Shown: positions 1 to 11,700 of the stretch, one piece after another | How positions within the stretch are numbered: the stretch's first letter is position 1 | Layout: the number at the start of each line of letters is the position of its first letter | Assembly: GCA_013339765.2 (NCBI GenBank) | Contig: CM023448.1 | Span: forward strand, 324,178,941 to 324,242,940 | From: Haemaphysalis longicornis | Lineage: Eukaryota > Arthropoda > Arachnida > Ixodida > Ixodidae | Reading direction: 5' to 3' | DNA: 64,000 nucleotides | Program-made: the position numbers and the translations under genes | Notes under the pieces: generated by a model | Told to the model about the DNA's origin: nothing | Seen by the model: the letters and a program-made list of their open reading frames with translations, nothing else | Database searches by the model: none

Positions 1-2092
1 AAAGGAGTCAGATGGGCTGTCATGCGGCAGGCATTCGCCTAGCGTAGTTTTAGTACCTAAAGCGCGAGTTACCAACGCCCCCACCCCTTCCCCCCTAACT
101 GCGAGGCAATTTCAAAGTGATTAATTACAACCAGAACAGCGCCAACACTGAGTGGGGCCTGAAGGGCTCGAGTGCAAGTCAGTGCCTGATTGGTTGAATA
201 TTCTCAAACCACCCCAGGCAACACGAGCATGTGCGGCCAATCTTCTTTCAAAGAATTTTGGCCAGCCCTTTCCCTCACGGCCAATCTTCGACCAAAGTAT
301 TTCGCCCTACTCCAAATTGGCCGTCTAAGGCTGGAGCTTGGCTGTCATTCATTGGCCTATATGCTTTGGCCACCAATACCATTTAAAACGTTTGGCCCAC
401 CATTGGCTAAAGACGTATGGCCTACAATTAGCCAAAGAGGTATGGCCTATCATTGGTCAGATTCAGATTATTCTATGCAGGCCAGAGGAAGCCCACACAA
501 GGCTGCTGCCATGCATGTCCTGCAGCAGGCCGTTAACCTTGGCCCTGTTAATGGCACACAGGTGTTAGATAAATGACACAAACCAAAATCAGTTTTATGT
601 ATTTATTTGTCCTTATGCAATGCATGCAATTTCTTTTTGTTGGCTTTCAGTGCACCTATGCGACATTCGCAGAGTATATTTATCAATTTCTTCACAAGCA
701 GCATCGTTCAGCGTCGTACATGTGTTTACATTATCTATCTGTCTTGGTTTTTCCTTGTGTTGTTTTCATTATGAATTCTTCATAATGGCCGCCACATTTT
801 CCTTGTCGACTTCTTGATCTGGCTTTAATGGTGCTGGAAATGAAAAATGAAATAATTATGAAACAACATGAAATCAAAGCAATAGGCAGACCTGCCAATC
901 TCCCTGATTGTCCGGGGGACCCTCGAATTTCGACCACATCTCCATTGTACGGATGGTAATCTCCCGAAAAGTGGCCGCCACAGCACACAGCTCTTTTTTT
1001 AGATCACGCATACACGTTAGTCTTTGCTGCTGTGACAGTTGCGGTGCTGTGGATGAGCAGTCACCACCATACTTATAGTTCATTGTAACCATAATGTAGA
1101 GTTACCACTAAGTAGCGCAACTAGGTGCTGCTCAAATGGTGTTTATGGCTTAGAAAAGCTGTCGCAGGACGCGCCCACCACCGTACTGAAAGAAGGCGTG
1201 AAAAAAGGTACCACAACGGCTACGTCTATCTGTCGTAGCTATTGTTAAATGCGTATTATCGTCAGGAAGCACTGATGCGAGTTCGGTGGGGGTTGTGGGC
1301 GCACATGCGCTACGGCAGTGGTGCCGATCGAGGCGGCCGTGTGTGCGTAAATGTGTGCTTTACTTACAGTGAAGAGTCACTCAACCGGACAATGCCTTCA
1401 GCACATGTATTCTGACAAGTTTTGAAAGCATGCGAAGCCCGAAACTGCTACCGTAAAAGTTCGAGCAAGTGCCCGTCTGCACACAAGTCGAGATCGCCGG
1501 CAAAGTTGGGAGTGAGCGCTATCCCGGAACACCAAAACTCAAGATGACAGTAACGATCCCCCACTAGGAAAAAAAATACAGAATGCACATGCCCCTAACA
1601 TTTTGCCAATGTTAGTCATCACTTTCAAAACCACAGAGACTCCTGAGTCAGTTTCAAGGAAGAGTTCGCAGAATTCTACTTGAAGTTCGCCCCAGTCTCC
1701 TCATGCCCTGCCAGTCCACCATGCAGGCTGCTTTCCTCCGAACCATCCAGTGCATTCCTTATGCTACAGCTAACGAAGGACCGTACCAGTATCTTCGGGT
1801 ACAGCGGTCCATGCCTCGGCAACAAATTCGAGCCCATGCTTCTGCCAAAATAAACCGACCCCACCAAAGGAAAAACGAGTCTTACCTATCATATAAAAAA
1901 AAGTCTTACCTATCATATAAGAGCCTCAGGAACAGGAGACAGCTGGCTGGAAGCAACTTCCTGCTTTCTGGTTCTTTGCTGGTGCTTTCTCCTGCAGTGT
2001 GGAGTGCTAAAACACACAAGGCGAACAATCACAAAAGGTGACAAAAAACAAGTGACGGCTGAGCCTGAAAACTGAGAATGGAAAGAGTGCGC
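1..2092. other. Unassigned intergenic sequence
   Basis: No gene or recognisable transposon apart from the degenerate repeat at 236-475. A short minus-strand reading frame at 874-1092 (LSQQQRLTCMRDLKKEL, then a Trp-containing helix) looks mildly coding-like. It has no family I recognise and no supporting splice structure. Confidence 0.5.
236..475. repeat. Degenerate TTTGGCC / ATTGGCC tandem-like repeat
   Basis: About ten occurrences of TTGGCC, TTGGCT or their close variants, usually preceded by A or T and spaced roughly 15-40 bp apart, such as ATTGGCCTATATG, TTTGGCCACCA, TTTGGCCCACC and ATTGGCTAAAG. The units are too diverged for a clean period. The 128-residue frame over this stretch is a by-product of the repetition, not a gene. 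Confidence 0.5.
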
Positions 2093-2229
2093 TTAAAGGG
2101 GCCATGAAGAAAAAATACAATTGTTCAATTTGAAAGGACTAACCATTGGTAACCTACTCAATTCTATTACAGCCCAACAAGGTGTTTTTAAAGCTAACAA
2201 AAACCTAAGAAATTTCGTGCAAGACGTCA

Positions 2230-4521
2230 TCATAATCATCATCATCATCATCATCATCAGCCTATCTACGCCCACTGCAGGGCAAAGGCCTCTCCCATTA
2301 TTCTCCAATTACCTCGGTCCTGTGCCAACTGTGACCAATTTATCCCCGCAAACTTCTTGATCTCATCTGCCCATCTAACTTTCTGCCGCCCCCTGCAACG
2401 CTTGCCTTCTCTAGGGATCCACTCTGTTGCCCTTAATGACCAGCGGTTATCTGGCTTCGCATTACATGCCCTGCCCACGTCCATTTCTTTTTCTTAATCT
2501 CTACTAATATGTCCTTAACACGTGTTTGTTCCCTGACCCACTCCACTCTCTTCTTGTCCCTTAATGTTACACCTATCATTTTCCGCTCCATTGCACGCTG
2601 AGGCGTTCTCAATTTAAGTTGAACCCTCTTAGTGAGCCTCCAGGTTTCTGCCCCGTAGGTGAGTACGGGTAAGATGCAGCTGTCATACACTTTCTTCTTC
2701 AGCGACAATGGTAGGCTGCTATTCATTATCTGAGAATGTCTGACATATGCACCCCACCCCATTCTTATCCTTCTAATTACCTCTGGTTGGGATCTGGGGT
2801 CACAACTTGGCCTAAGTAGATATATTCGCTTACCACTTCCACTGCCTCGCCACCTATTTCAAACCGCTGTGCTGTCCCGAGGTTATTGATCATTTCTTTA
2901 GTTTTTCTGCATATTAATTTTCAGGCCCATGGTTCTACTCTGTTCGTCCAGTGCGGAAAGCATGCTTTGCAATTCGTCCCCCTAGTTACTTAGCAAGGCA
3001 ACGTCATCAGCAAATCTGAGGTTACTGAGGTATTCTCCATTAACCCTTACTCCCACCTGTTCCCAATCCAATGTTCTGAATACTTCTTGTAAACATGCTG
3101 TGAATAACATTGGAGAGATTGTGTCTCCTTGTCTGCCACCCTTCCTTATAGGTATTTTACTGCTCTCCTTATGGAGGATGATGGTAGCTGTGGACCCATT
3201 GTAGATATCCTCCAGTATTCTTAAATAATGCTCATCTGCCCCCTGGTTCCGTAATGCCTGAATGACTGCTAGGGTTTCGACCGAGTCAAATCTATGAAGG
3301 CTATATATAGGGGTTCAGTATACTCAGCGCACTTCTCTATCACCTGATTGATCGTGCGAATATGGTCCATTGTTGAATAACCTTTACGGAACCCTGCTTG
3401 TTCTTTAGGTTGACTGAAATCTAAGGTTGCAGAAATTCTGTTAGCGATTACCTTGGTAGTACCTTGTAGACGACTGACAGTAAGCTGATCGGCCTGTAAT
3501 TTTTCAAGTGCTTCATGTCGCCTTTCTTATGGATTAGGATGATGTTCGCGTTCTTCCAAGATTCCGGTACACTTGCGGTCATTAGGCATAGCGTATACAG
3601 GTTTGCCAGTTTTTCAAGTACAATTTCTCCGACATCCTTCAAGAGGTCTGCTGTTATCTGATCCTTTCATTTCTTTCAAAGCCTTCCTTACTTCTTCGGT
3701 CGTTACTGGTGGGATGTCTATCTCCTCTGAGCTACTGTCTCGTTCGGCATTATCCTGGATGTCTCGGCTACTGTACAGGTCCCTATAGAACTCATCGGCC
3801 ACTGTGACTATTTTATCCTATTTGTGATGACATTGCCTTGCTTATCCTTAAGTGCATACATCTGATTTTTCCCCGCACCAAGACGCCTCTTTACTGCTTT
3901 CAGGCTACCTCCGTTCTTTACAGCTTATTCGATCCTCTCCATATTATACTTCCGTATGTCAGCTGTCTTACGCTTATTGATTAACTTCGAAAGCTCCGCT
4001 AGTTCTATTCTGTCAGCTGCGGTAGAGATTGTCATGGTTTGCCGCTTCCTAATTAGATCTTTCGTCTCCTGTGAAAGTTTACCAGTATCCTGTCTAGCCA
4101 TAGGGCCCCCGACTTCTACTGCACACTCCGTGAGAATGAGTGTAAGGTTGTCGCTGGCTTCCTGTGTCGTAAGCTCGGCTTCATCGTTAAGAGCTGAATA
4201 TCGGTTCTGCAGCGCGATCCTGAATTCTTCTGCTTTACGTCTTACTGTTTGCTCATTTATCGGCTTCTTTAGTACTAGTTTGTTGCGGTCCCTCCTCAAA
4301 TCTAGCCTAATTCGAGATCTTACCATACGGTGGTCACTACACCTTACCCTTCCGAGCACTTCCACATCCTGCACGACGCCAGGGTTATCGCATAATATGA
4401 AGTCTATTTCATTTTTATGCTCCCCATTCGGGCTCCTCCAGGTCCACTTCTGACTCTCCCGTTTACAGAAGAAAGGTATTCATTATGCGTAGGTTATTCC
4501 GTTCTGCAAACTCAACTAGTA
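2230..4521 (-). mobile_element. 5'-truncated RTE-clade LINE with 13-bp TSD
   Basis: A minus-strand non-LTR retrotransposon flanked by GTGCAAGACGTCA at 2217-2229 and 4522-4534, a perfect 13-bp TSD. Its 3' end on the coding strand is a run of GATGAT triplets (2230-2261), the short-repeat tail usual for RTE. The truncated 5' end starts inside the endonuclease domain. The target was the TTAAAGG element at 2093-4846, so this insertion is the younger of the two. Confidence 0.9.
2270..4520 (-). pseudogene. RTE LINE ORF2 remnant: endonuclease C-terminus, reverse transcriptase, C-terminal domain
   Basis: Read from 4520 downward: the end of an apurinic-type endonuclease (WTWRSPNGEHKNEIDF, then SDHRMVRSRI near 4330); a linker; reverse transcriptase start (PESWKNANIILIHKKGD and NYRPISLLS near 3500); QAGFRKGYSTMDH near 3380; and the catalytic FADDVALLS near 3000. 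The C-terminal region follows (YGAETW, RAMERKMIGV, WTWAGHVMRS, RGRQKVRWADEIKKF) and is typical of RTE proteins. Several frameshifts split the frame, for example near 3640 and 3450, so no active protein is made. The Asp-Asp pair survives. Family-level identity is firm; the subfamily is unknown. Confidence 0.88.
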
Positions 4522-4846
4522 GTGCAAGACGTCAGTGGTTACTTAATGGGAGAATTAATAAAATAAAAGTTATCAGTGTGTTTACAGCGCGACTGCATTC
4601 AAGCAGTATGACCAAATGGAACTAGAGGCACGCTGCAGTCGCATTAAGTTTTCTTGGTGGTGGCTTTGGTTGCCGGCCACGAGTACCACAAAAATGTCCC
4701 TGAGGCATCTCTGTGTCCCACTGCTTAAACCGCTCTCCTTAATATCGGCAAAGTTGAGGGTAGCCTGCATTAGAATTAATATTGTTATCAGGATCAAGCA
4801 GGATTTTTAATAGCCAAATTCGTTGTTTGGCTTTACGGTACCTATA

Positions 4847-5151
4847 CAGGGTACAACTTGCTCATCGAATGATATTTCATCATAGGCAAGTGATCTAATT
4901 ACTTGAAATGTGGGGCCTCATGCCAATGTAACCTGATCGTTTGTTCTTTTGTGATCATACCAGTGGAAGTGGTATAGAAGCATCCAACTTGATAGGGAAG
5001 CAGAAAACAAAGCCACATTGATACCAGGAGTGCTGACGTCACAAAAAAAGGAAGAGGCAGGACAATTAAGTCACTTGCACCCCTCTCTCCGCTGTTTGAG
5101 CTAGTTTGTGTGACCTTGAGCCGCAAAGAGGAAAATATGGCAACTACTGAA
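4847..5151. other. Spacer between the two TTAAAGG elements
   Basis: About 300 bp with no frame or repeat I can assign. It may be an older part of the same repeat landscape. Confidence 0.4.
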
Positions 5152-5641
5152 TTAGAGGCCCAAGAAGACAAAATACAACTTTAATTCGAAAGAACATGGC
5201 TTTGGTAGCTCACTCAACTCAATTCCAATCGTGAATTACATTTTTTAACAACAAAAAAGCAAGAAATGTTGAAACACTGTCAAATTAGGCGGTATACAGT
5301 GATATACATAACAGAAACCACAGTTATAATATTGTAAACTGCACATTAGCAAGCAAGTGATATGACCAAACAGAACTAGAGGATCCACTACAATTGCCCA
5401 TGTTTCCAGGCGGTGGCTTTGGGTGGATTGTGCGATTGGCAGCCGTCAATTGCACAAACAAGATTCTGTTATGTGAAAAAGGAATCGTAGGAAGTGACTG
5501 GAGTTGCCACTGCTTCACATATTTTGTTCAAAACCTGATTTATTTGTTTAAAATTTGTGAAAAATGTGGTATAATTGCTATCAAGGCAAAGCAATCTTTT
5601 TAATGAACCAATGTTGGATTTTGTCTTCACGGCTCCTTTAA
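5152..5641. mobile_element. Non-autonomous TTAAAGG-ended DNA element, copy 2
   Basis: The left end is degraded (TTAGAGGCCCAAGAAGACAA). The right end is well kept: TTTTGTCTTCACGGCTCCTTTAA, the inverse of TTAAAGGnGCCnTGAAGACAAAA. The interior is AT-rich and has no coding capacity. It aligns with copy 1 through the ATGACCAAAC-AGAACTAGAGG stretch and again at the right end. Confidence 0.75.
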
Positions 5642-7539
5642 TGCAAATCATAGTGGTCGAGGCAGGTTATGTGATTAAGTTTCATGTAATAGCTCTTGCT
5701 CACTTACAGAAAGCCACTTGTGAGCTTTACAATTCTTTTCATGTGTAACCTGCGGTCATTCTGACATAATGATGGAATATGTGACATATTGTTCTTTGTC
5801 ATCGCGTGACATAAACAAAAATCAAACAATGATCTCGCACCTTCATTACGAATTTTCCTATGTGACGAAACGAGCGATTACAGATGAACGCAATGCGATG
5901 AAAAAAAGACAGGCTAGAAACGCGGTACTTCCAAATGTCAACTGTGCACTAGAACTGAGCGGTTGTTTTAAAGAAAGCAAAATAGGCTGCGATGAAACCA
6001 TTTAGCAGGGCCTAGCAATGAGTGAAGTAATAAATTCGTTCGAGACAAGTTTGTACCTCATCTAATACTCTTAATCTCAACTGTCGAAGAACATGTGGTC
6101 AAGCAGATAAGTAATGACCGTACAATGGGTCTGCACTCGCTACCCATGTAGCAGACGGAAGCGAGTGCAGACGAGTTGACGGTCTACTAATTACGACGTG
6201 ACATAACGCACATTAAGCACAGTTGCAATGCAATATTTCGTTAGAACTAAAAAGAAAACACGTCAGTACTCCCCAAGCACTGTGCAAACCGACATTGATT
6301 CAGGCGTTTTGCTTAAAAATCGCGGATTTATGGCGTTCCCAGTTCACAACTACTGATTAGAGCTACCGAAAATTCCACGATACAACAGCTGAAGACGATT
6401 CACTGGTAAACTTGTAAATCGAGCCGCGGCGATTATAAACTGGTATTTAAAAAAGGTGGGGGCTTTAAGAAATCTCTTTTCTGTGACGTTTCTGCGTCAT
6501 AAAGCGAGGGGCAGGATTACTGGATTTTTTAAGCCTTCGCGGACAATTGCTGTGAATTCGCACTTTCCAGCAACGGTGGCGTCGCCGCGCGCCTTTTTTC
6601 CGAAGCTGTTTGCAGATGATCGGCGTCCCGGGCGAAGGCAGGCGGAGCGTTCGGAAACGTGGAGATTAAGAACGTAAAACCAAAAAGCAGTCGTACGTGC
6701 TTTGTACCGCAGTATAGAAATCGCTCGGTGCCGGCAAAAGCCAGCTTCATACCTTTAATTGACATAAAAAAGCCCGAAAGGTTTGGATACCTATGCTCCG
6801 CATTGGAAGATGTGTCAGCCACACAATGGGGTTTACAGTAGTCACTTCACGAAAGCTGACTTCTTCTGGAGCAATATCTGTAAGTTTAGTTCACTCTCTC
6901 GTTATTGATGGTGTGTTTTTCGTGCAAGTGGAGTGTGTCATTTATTAATAGATGGTCTGTAGCCACTGAAACCGCGATTGAAGAAAGGCGCCGTGCCGCC
7001 ACATAACATTCCTATGCGCACGCACGAGAAGAAAGTGAAGCCAACAACCAACAGGAGATCGTCATTCTTCTTTTATTAACGTTCTGGTTTCTTTCAATAC
7101 ATGCTGCATTCCAGTTGCATTTTCTGCTTTGTTGGGTTGTTTGTGCTTCGTCCTCGTTTTAGCATTATGTGTGGTTACTGTTTTCAACTTGCTGCTTTTT
7201 TTTTCTTTCTCCAACCCCCCCACAGGAATGGGCGATGTAGGTATTTGCAATAAATAAATAAACTTGTTACTGCGACATCGTCGTTTCTGTCAGCGCACTG
7301 AAAGCACAGCGCAGCTGATGTAACAGGACCTGCTGTAGAGGCGTCAGCGTTTGATAGTCAGTTTCGGTATTTTTATTATTACCCTGTAACCTGCATAAAC
7401 GCCGTTGGATCTTTCCTTGTAAAAACAGCCCTCAAAATTATAATTTACTCGCATTATTCGCACTTAACCCGACACAATTGCGCAAGTGGCAATAACAAAA
7501 CGCTGTGCTCGGTTGCGTCTACCGAGCTCTGCTTTGCGC
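5642..7539. other. Unassigned intergenic sequence
   Basis: Mostly AT-rich with no convincing frame. A pyrimidine run near 7195-7220 and an AATAAATAAATAAA stretch near 7250 are the only low-complexity features. It lies downstream (minus strand) of the exon at 7540-7890, so it could hold further exons or introns of that gene, but I could not identify any. Confidence 0.4.
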
Positions 7540-7890
7540 CTAATAAATATTCGTAAAATGTGCTTGAACAATTTTACGAGCATGGACGGAAGTGTAGCAA
7601 CCTTTATAGAACCTGAAGTTCCAACAAACGTTCACGCAGTGCGGTTGGCTGGTGACGCTATTCGGTTGCAGGCACAATCCCTCGATGCTCAGCATGTCAT
7701 CGGTGGCCTTCCTGATGCCGCAAAACATTGTGTGACTGGCGTTATAAACTGCTTCGCCTTCGACAAAGCACCTTCGTGTCTCATCGGCAAGGAAAAAGAT
7801 GGTCTCAGGAGACACTAATGGGCCCGGATCGGCTTTTTCCTCCAGACGCGCGCGCTTACGCGACGTCCCGATCATCGTCCCGTCCTCCAT
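7540..7890 (-). CDS. Probable first coding exon of an uncharacterised protein
   Basis: The frame starts at ATG 7890-7888 in a good context (CCAAAATGGAGG, with A at -3 and G at +4). It reads MEDGTMIGTSRKRARLEEKA, then a mixed globular segment containing ETIFFLADETRRCFVEGEAV, HTMFCGIRKATDDMLSIEGL and CLQPNSVTSQPHCVNV. Residues 9-20 look like a basic nuclear-localisation stretch. Composition and codon use look coding, unlike the neighbouring frames. A GT dinucleotide at the HCVN segment (TGC|GTGAAC or AAC|GTTTGT) could be a splice donor, which would make the last ~25 residues intronic. I recall a similar 'glob-CLQ-x-S-PH' pattern in uncharacterised arthropod proteins, but cannot confirm a family. 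It may be a host gene or a transposon-carried one. Confidence 0.5.
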   Translation of the reverse strand: MEDGTMIGTSRKRARLEEKADPGPLVSPETIFFLADETRRCFVEGEAVYNASHTMFCGIRKATDDMLSIEGLCLQPNSVTSQPHCVNVCWNFRFYKGCYTSVHARKIVQAHFTNIY

Positions 7891-8718
7891 TTTGGATACC
7901 CCGTCGCGTCACCTATATTCGCTGGAAAGTGCGAATAATAGCACAACAGGGCTAAACACGCTTGCAAATACATGAAATATATTAAAGGTAGACCAACATA
8001 CCTTCAAACATCGTCACCATATCGTGCACTAGCGGGCACTCACGACGGATCGCAGGACGCCGCTTCGGTGAGGTCTCACGTTGCATCGAAATTCCCGTGC
8101 CCACGAACAATCGTCACCTCAAAACAAAGACCGAGCATATGGTATGCTAGAAATAAGCAAATCCTGGAATTCCTGCCGAGTATAACAGACGTGCCGGATG
8201 CTGCACTAAAGTTGAGAACGCTAGTTTAGATTAAAAAGCATCGAACAAGGTAAAAAAAACTGAAATTACGCGTGGAAACGATCAAAAATTATCCCAACGT
8301 GTCGAGCTGCCAGTCGTCTTGGCCGCCATTCTTTGCTTTGGCTTCGGTTCCTGTTGTCTTGCTGCTGGATGTACCCAACGTTCAGTTTCAGATTTCAGTT
8401 TTTTGCTGCCGTTGATGTGCTTTACAGAATAACTGTAGGAGATTCCATAGTTATAGACCATATAGTTTTTCGGAGCTAATGAAAAACTCTATGTCATAGG
8501 CTAGGTGGGGGAGACCTCGTACATTTGCTAGATCTATTTGCTTTCCCCCGTACTTGCCAGTACTCACCCCACTGCTGAGCGCAGTCGTTGCTTGAACAAC
8601 TAATGAACGATTTGAAATGAACTTCAGAACTTAAACAGAAACGTAGATTTTTTTCTGCGCTACCTTGAGCTTGTAAGTGGCTTTAAAACTAGATTGAAGT
8701 TAAATGTGAGGCCGTTGC
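7891..8718. other. Unassigned sequence upstream of the 7.5-7.9 kb exon
   Basis: No coding frame was recognised. If the exon is real, this side should hold its promoter. A GGCCGCCATTC motif at about 8320-8330 (inverse GAATGGCGGCC) resembles a YY1-type promoter site, which is weak evidence only. Confidence 0.3.
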
Positions 8719-8747
8719 TTAAAGGGGCCATGAAGGCAAAATGCAAT
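8719..8747. mobile_element. Orphan left terminus of the TTAAAGGGGCC element
   Basis: TTAAAGGGGCCATGAAGGCA followed by AAATGCAA, almost identical to the end at 2093. It joins directly onto the broken RNase H region of the LINE to its right, so the rest of the element is missing. A deletion or recombination at this junction is the simplest explanation. Confidence 0.7.
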
Positions 8748-8763
8748 TTTGAACTGCCGTTTT

Positions 8764-11700
8764 AGAATCAGTGATGACTGTGGAGGGGGTCGGCTTTTGC
8801 GTTAGCGCTAATGCTACTGCCAAGTCTTCCACCGTGGCTGGGTTAGTGGTGCGAATGGTTAGGAAGTTGCGCTGGACCTGATTGGAAGGGCAATAAGAGA
8901 CGATTGAGAAGGCACCATGCCGCCGATATTTCGCTGCCTCGACGTAGCGGACGTCATGTTTGTCGCGGTATTGTTTATGCAAAGCTTGTGCGCGTTGCGA
9001 ACGCCTTTTGGTGTTAAATAGTGGGTGCATGTTTCTGGGTATAGGCATGAAGGACTCTGGTATAGGCTTGATAATTAAGTTAGAATGGATGTCGTGAGGG
9101 AGTGTGGCTTTGTCTTCTGGGGGTCTAGAGGGGAGATTCGTAGCCTCTGGAGAAAGTGAGCGCCAGTGATAGTTTTTGAGAGTCTGGTGATTTGATTGAC
9201 GAGATGAGCTTCAATGAGTTCATCCGCAGTGTTATGCACACCTAAAGCTTCAAATTTGGCAGTGGAAGTGGTGAGGGGCAGTTGTAGCGCTGATTTATAG
9301 GCTTTTCTGCGTATGAGGTTGACTCTGTTAAGCTCTGTTTTAGATGGTTTCGGTATGGAAGGGAGTAGTTCAGCCTGCTAAGCACAAAGGCTTGAAGGAG
9401 ACGGAGGCGTTCAGCTTCCCTGAGGCCTCTGTGTCTATTGGTAACTCGTCGAATTAAACCTACCGTTTGTGTGGCGTGTTGTTGGAGCTGGCGTATGAAG
9501 TGAGTATTGGATCGGTTATGTTGGATGGTTACGCCCAAGATTCTGATTATTTCAATCTACGCGATGGGGTCGGCTCGCATGTGCATGTGGATATTCAGAG
9601 GGGATGAATTCTGTGTTTTTGGTAGGAGTACGAGCAGTTGGGATTTGGTTGTCGAACAGGTGAGACCCGCTCTACCAGCCTCTGCTATTACTGTTTCTAC
9701 TCCTCTTTGTAGAGTGCTCTCAATTTCAGCGCCGCTGCCTATGTTGACCCACAGTGTAATGTCGTCGGCGTACAAACCAAAATTAAGATTCAGGATTTGT
9801 TGGAGTTGTTGGGGGACGGTTAAGATGGCGAGATTGAACAGTAAAGGGGAAAGGACGGCGCCTTCTGGCGTGCCTTTTGAAGGGAGAGTCAGGGTGGCGG
9901 AAGTGATATCGGCGATTTGTATAATAGCTGTCCTGTTCATGAGAAAACTTCGGATATAATTGTATGTGCGTTATCCTGGGCCTATGGAGTGTAAGCCTTT
10001 GAGTATCGCTGGGTGTGAAACATTAACAAAGGCTTTAATTAAATCTAATGCTAGTATAGCGGCAGTGTTATGTTTATGGTGTGGCGTGATTATGACGTGG
10101 GACAGTTGAAAAAGAATGTCCTGTGTGGATAGTTCAGGTCGGAAACCAATCATTGTGTGAGGAAGGAGTTGTCTGGGCTGTAAATGCTTGATGAGTCGGT
10201 TGTGTATAAAGGGCTCCATGAGCTTTCCGAGGCAGGAGGTGAGGGAGATCGGTCGGAGATTTTTAAGCGTGAGCGGTTTTCCTAGTTCAGGGCTAAACGT
10301 GAATTTTGCGTGTTTCCAGGATTGAGGTGAAGTGCCTTGAGTCCAATGGCGATTAAAGAATCTTGTGATGGCTGTAATAGAGTCATCATCTAGATTCCTT
10401 AGTAGCCTCTTGGTAATCTGGTCTGCACCTGGTGCAGAGTTAGGTCTAATTTTAATTATAGCTACTCTAACCTCTGCCTCGGAAATCTCTTTATCTAGTT
10501 GAAATTTCAGCTTGAACAAAAAACGATAGGACTTAGGAAGGAAACACGGACACAGTGCTGCTTAGGAAGGAAACACGGACACAGTGCTGTCCGTGTCCTA
10601 AGTCCTATCGTTTTTTGTTCAAGCTGAAATTTCAAGTCGATATGGAAAACCAACTCGCCCAAACCCAAGCAATTCTCTTTATCTAGCTCAGGGTTTTTTG
10701 GGCCGGCGTAGGTTGGAAGTGTATCATGGGTGCCTTTAGGTAAGTATGTGTCTATGATCTCGGTGAGGAGTGTTGCATCAGAGCCTTGGTAATTTTGAAT
10801 TGTGTGGGTAAGCCTGTGATTCTGCTCCGCTTTGGAGTGGTTGGGATTTATTAGATGCTTCAGTAAAGGCCAGGTGTGCTTCATACTCAGGTTTCCCTGC
10901 ATCTGGTTGAAAATTTCGTCCCATTGAGCTTGCGCAAGGTATGTTGCATGTTCTTGTATTTTCTTTTCCAATTCGCCGAGTTTGCGCTTAAGTTTACGAT
11001 TGTGTTTATTGCCTCTCCACCGCTTACGAGTGCTTTTCTGTGCCTTCCATAAATGTAGCAGATGTGAGTCAGTATTGTCAGCGGGAATTTTCGGGTCTTA
11101 TGTTTTTGTGACCAATTCTGTGTCTCGTATAAGTTGAGTGGTCCAGCTTTGTAGATCTATAAGGTCTGCACTGTTTTGGCAGTCCTGCTTGGCGAGGCGC
11201 TGTTTCCTGAATTCATCCCAGTCTATGAGCCGTGTTTGCTTAGGTAGCCTTTTTATTGGGTGCTTGAGTTCAAGATCGGTTTGAACAATAAAGTGGTCAC
11301 TGCCGTAATTAACGTCTGTTACCGTCCACTGTGATTTCTTTATGTGTATAGTGAATGTAAGGTCTGGTGTGGAGTCTCGTTGTATGCTGTTTCCTATCCT
11401 GGTGGGGGAGTTCGGTTCGTTCTCGAGTGTAAGGTGATGTACTTGTGCTTGATCCCAAAGGTCCTGCCCTTTTCTCGTATTCTGGTGGTATACCCAAGCC
11501 GTATGTGGCGCATCAAAATGTCCAACTATGACTAGGCTATGGAGTCCAGCTTCCTTGCGGGCAAGCGAGAAAAGTAAGTTAAATCTGTGACCTTTAGCCT
11601 TAGGTTAACTGTAGATGTTAAGCAGGAAAAGTTTCGTTTGATTTCGTTGTGTGGGTAAAATAGTGATGAAATCGTGAGGGATATCGATGGTGTCGAATTG

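Larger units (their letters stand above)
2093..4846. mobile_element. Non-autonomous TTAAAGG-ended DNA element, copy 1 (split by an RTE LINE)
   Basis: The left end reads TTAAAGGGGCCATGAAGA. The right end near 4846 is a degraded inverse (GGCTTTACGGTACCTATA). Taking out the LINE at 2230-4521 leaves about 450 bp, close to the 490 bp of copy 2 at 5152-5641. Both copies contain ATGACCAAA..GAACTAGAGG followed by GGTGGCTTTGG. There is no transposase. TTAA at the ends would fit a TTAA target site as in piggyBac or Kolobok/T2 elements (TTAAAGGRR ends), but that superfamily call is inference. Confidence 0.75.

Noticed and set aside
8719..9048. RNase H frame ending in CILPSWPL as a true protein terminus
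   Set aside because: The last residues are translated transposon terminus (TTAAAGGGGCCATGAAG inverse), so the end is a junction artefact.
10499..10673. Palindrome as an assembly or sequencing chimera
   Set aside because: A chimera would not create a precise 13-bp duplication of the flank or a precise in-frame LINE insertion; the second case at 62.9 kb shows the same pattern.
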